This document shows positions 6,144 through 6,256 of a stretch of DNA of 6,256 nt, one piece after another. The first letter of the stretch is position 1. The number at the start of each line of letters is the position of its first letter. Origin of the DNA: Chloroflexota bacterium (GTDB lineage: Bacteria > Chloroflexota > Anaerolineae > Caldilineales > Caldilineaceae). The notes beneath the pieces are model-generated. The model did no database searches. It saw nothing but the letters and a program-made list of their open reading frames with translations, and was not told the DNA's origin. The stretch lies in NCBI GenBank assembly GCA_016199425.1, contig JACQGT010000457.1, forward strand, positions 1 through 6,256, read 5' to 3'. Position numbers and translations under genes: made by a program.

Positions 6144-6256
6144 GGACACAGATCGAATCGATTGAAACGCAGATGAGCGCAGATTTGTGTAGGTACGGTT
6201 TGTAACCGCACGTCATAATCAGCGCAGATCAATCCAGATCATGAAAATCTGCGTCC
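6144..6256. repeat. CGCAGAT-type interspersed repeat with inner palindrome
   Basis: CGCAGAT occurs at 6168-6174, 6178-6184 and 6223-6229, and inverted at 6247-6253. The outer ends GGACACAGAT (6144-6153) and ATCTGCGTCC (6247-6256) are inverted copies with one mismatch. The middle holds a separate palindrome (6193-6211). All three minus-strand frames are stopped within the first 36 nt from the right edge, so apart from a possible very short gene end no coding sequence lies here. The stretch forms the upstream region of the permease gene; no convincing promoter could be picked. Confidence 0.7.
6193..6211. repeat. 8-bp hairpin (GTACGGTT-TGT-AACCGCAC)
   Basis: The arms at 6193-6200 and 6204-6211 pair at 7 of 8 positions around a TGT loop. 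The mismatch becomes a G-T pair when the minus strand is transcribed. It sits between two copies of AGCGCAGAT (6176-6184 and 6221-6229) and appears to be a small palindromic unit nested in the larger CGCAGAT repeat. Confidence 0.65.

Noticed and set aside
6151..6164. AATCGATT palindrome as a LacI-type operator for the permease operon
   Set aside because: An 8-bp palindrome inside repeat DNA with no matching promoter elements is not enough to call an operator.
1436..6256. CRISPR array, defence or toxin-antitoxin system
   Set aside because: Repeats are few, irregular and palindromic with no equal-length spacers, and no nuclease, toxin or antitoxin-like gene is present.

Overview
The window looks like chromosomal DNA from a moderately GC-rich free-living bacterium, most probably a Chloroflexota (Anaerolineae/Caldilineae-like) member. 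This is inference. It rests on a Thr/Pro-rich linker in front of a secreted glycosidase-like domain, a lipoprotein sugar-binding protein with a long Ala/Pro linker, an LplC-type permease, and gaps between genes that are filled with short palindromic and low-complexity repeats. No rRNA, tRNA or other marker fixes the taxon.

Layout. (1) Positions 3-1304, plus strand: the 3' part of a gene for a putative extracellular glycoside hydrolase of the GHL15-like type, cut by the left edge. (2) 1305-1435: a convergent gap with a perfect 15-bp palindrome. (3) 1436-3370, minus strand: a 644-residue protein without a signal peptide, probably an alpha-helical-toroid carbohydrate-active protein of unknown specificity. 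(4) 3371-3571: a gap with two strong hairpins, one of which resembles a small inverted-repeat element with possible 5-bp flanking duplications. (5) 3572-5116, minus strand: a lipoprotein sugar-binding protein of an LplA-like ABC importer with a DUF3502-type C-terminus. (6) 5117-5214: a low-complexity GATGA/CATCC gap. (7) 5215-6123, minus strand: an LplC/YtcP-type sugar permease. (8) 6124-6256: a repeat-rich stretch up to the right edge.

How the genes may work together. The three minus-strand genes lie in the order permease, binding protein, cytoplasmic enzyme-like protein and are probably one transcription unit. The second permease (LplB-like) and the ATPase are not in the window; the first probably lies upstream beyond the right edge, and the ATPase may be a shared one encoded elsewhere. 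The convergent secreted hydrolase could release sugars outside the cell, the lipoprotein would capture them, the permease would import them, and the 644-residue protein could process them in the cytoplasm. The substrate cannot be read from the sequence. Nothing here demands a new type of system. The least understood parts are the 644-residue protein and the repeats that sit at, or even supply, gene ends.
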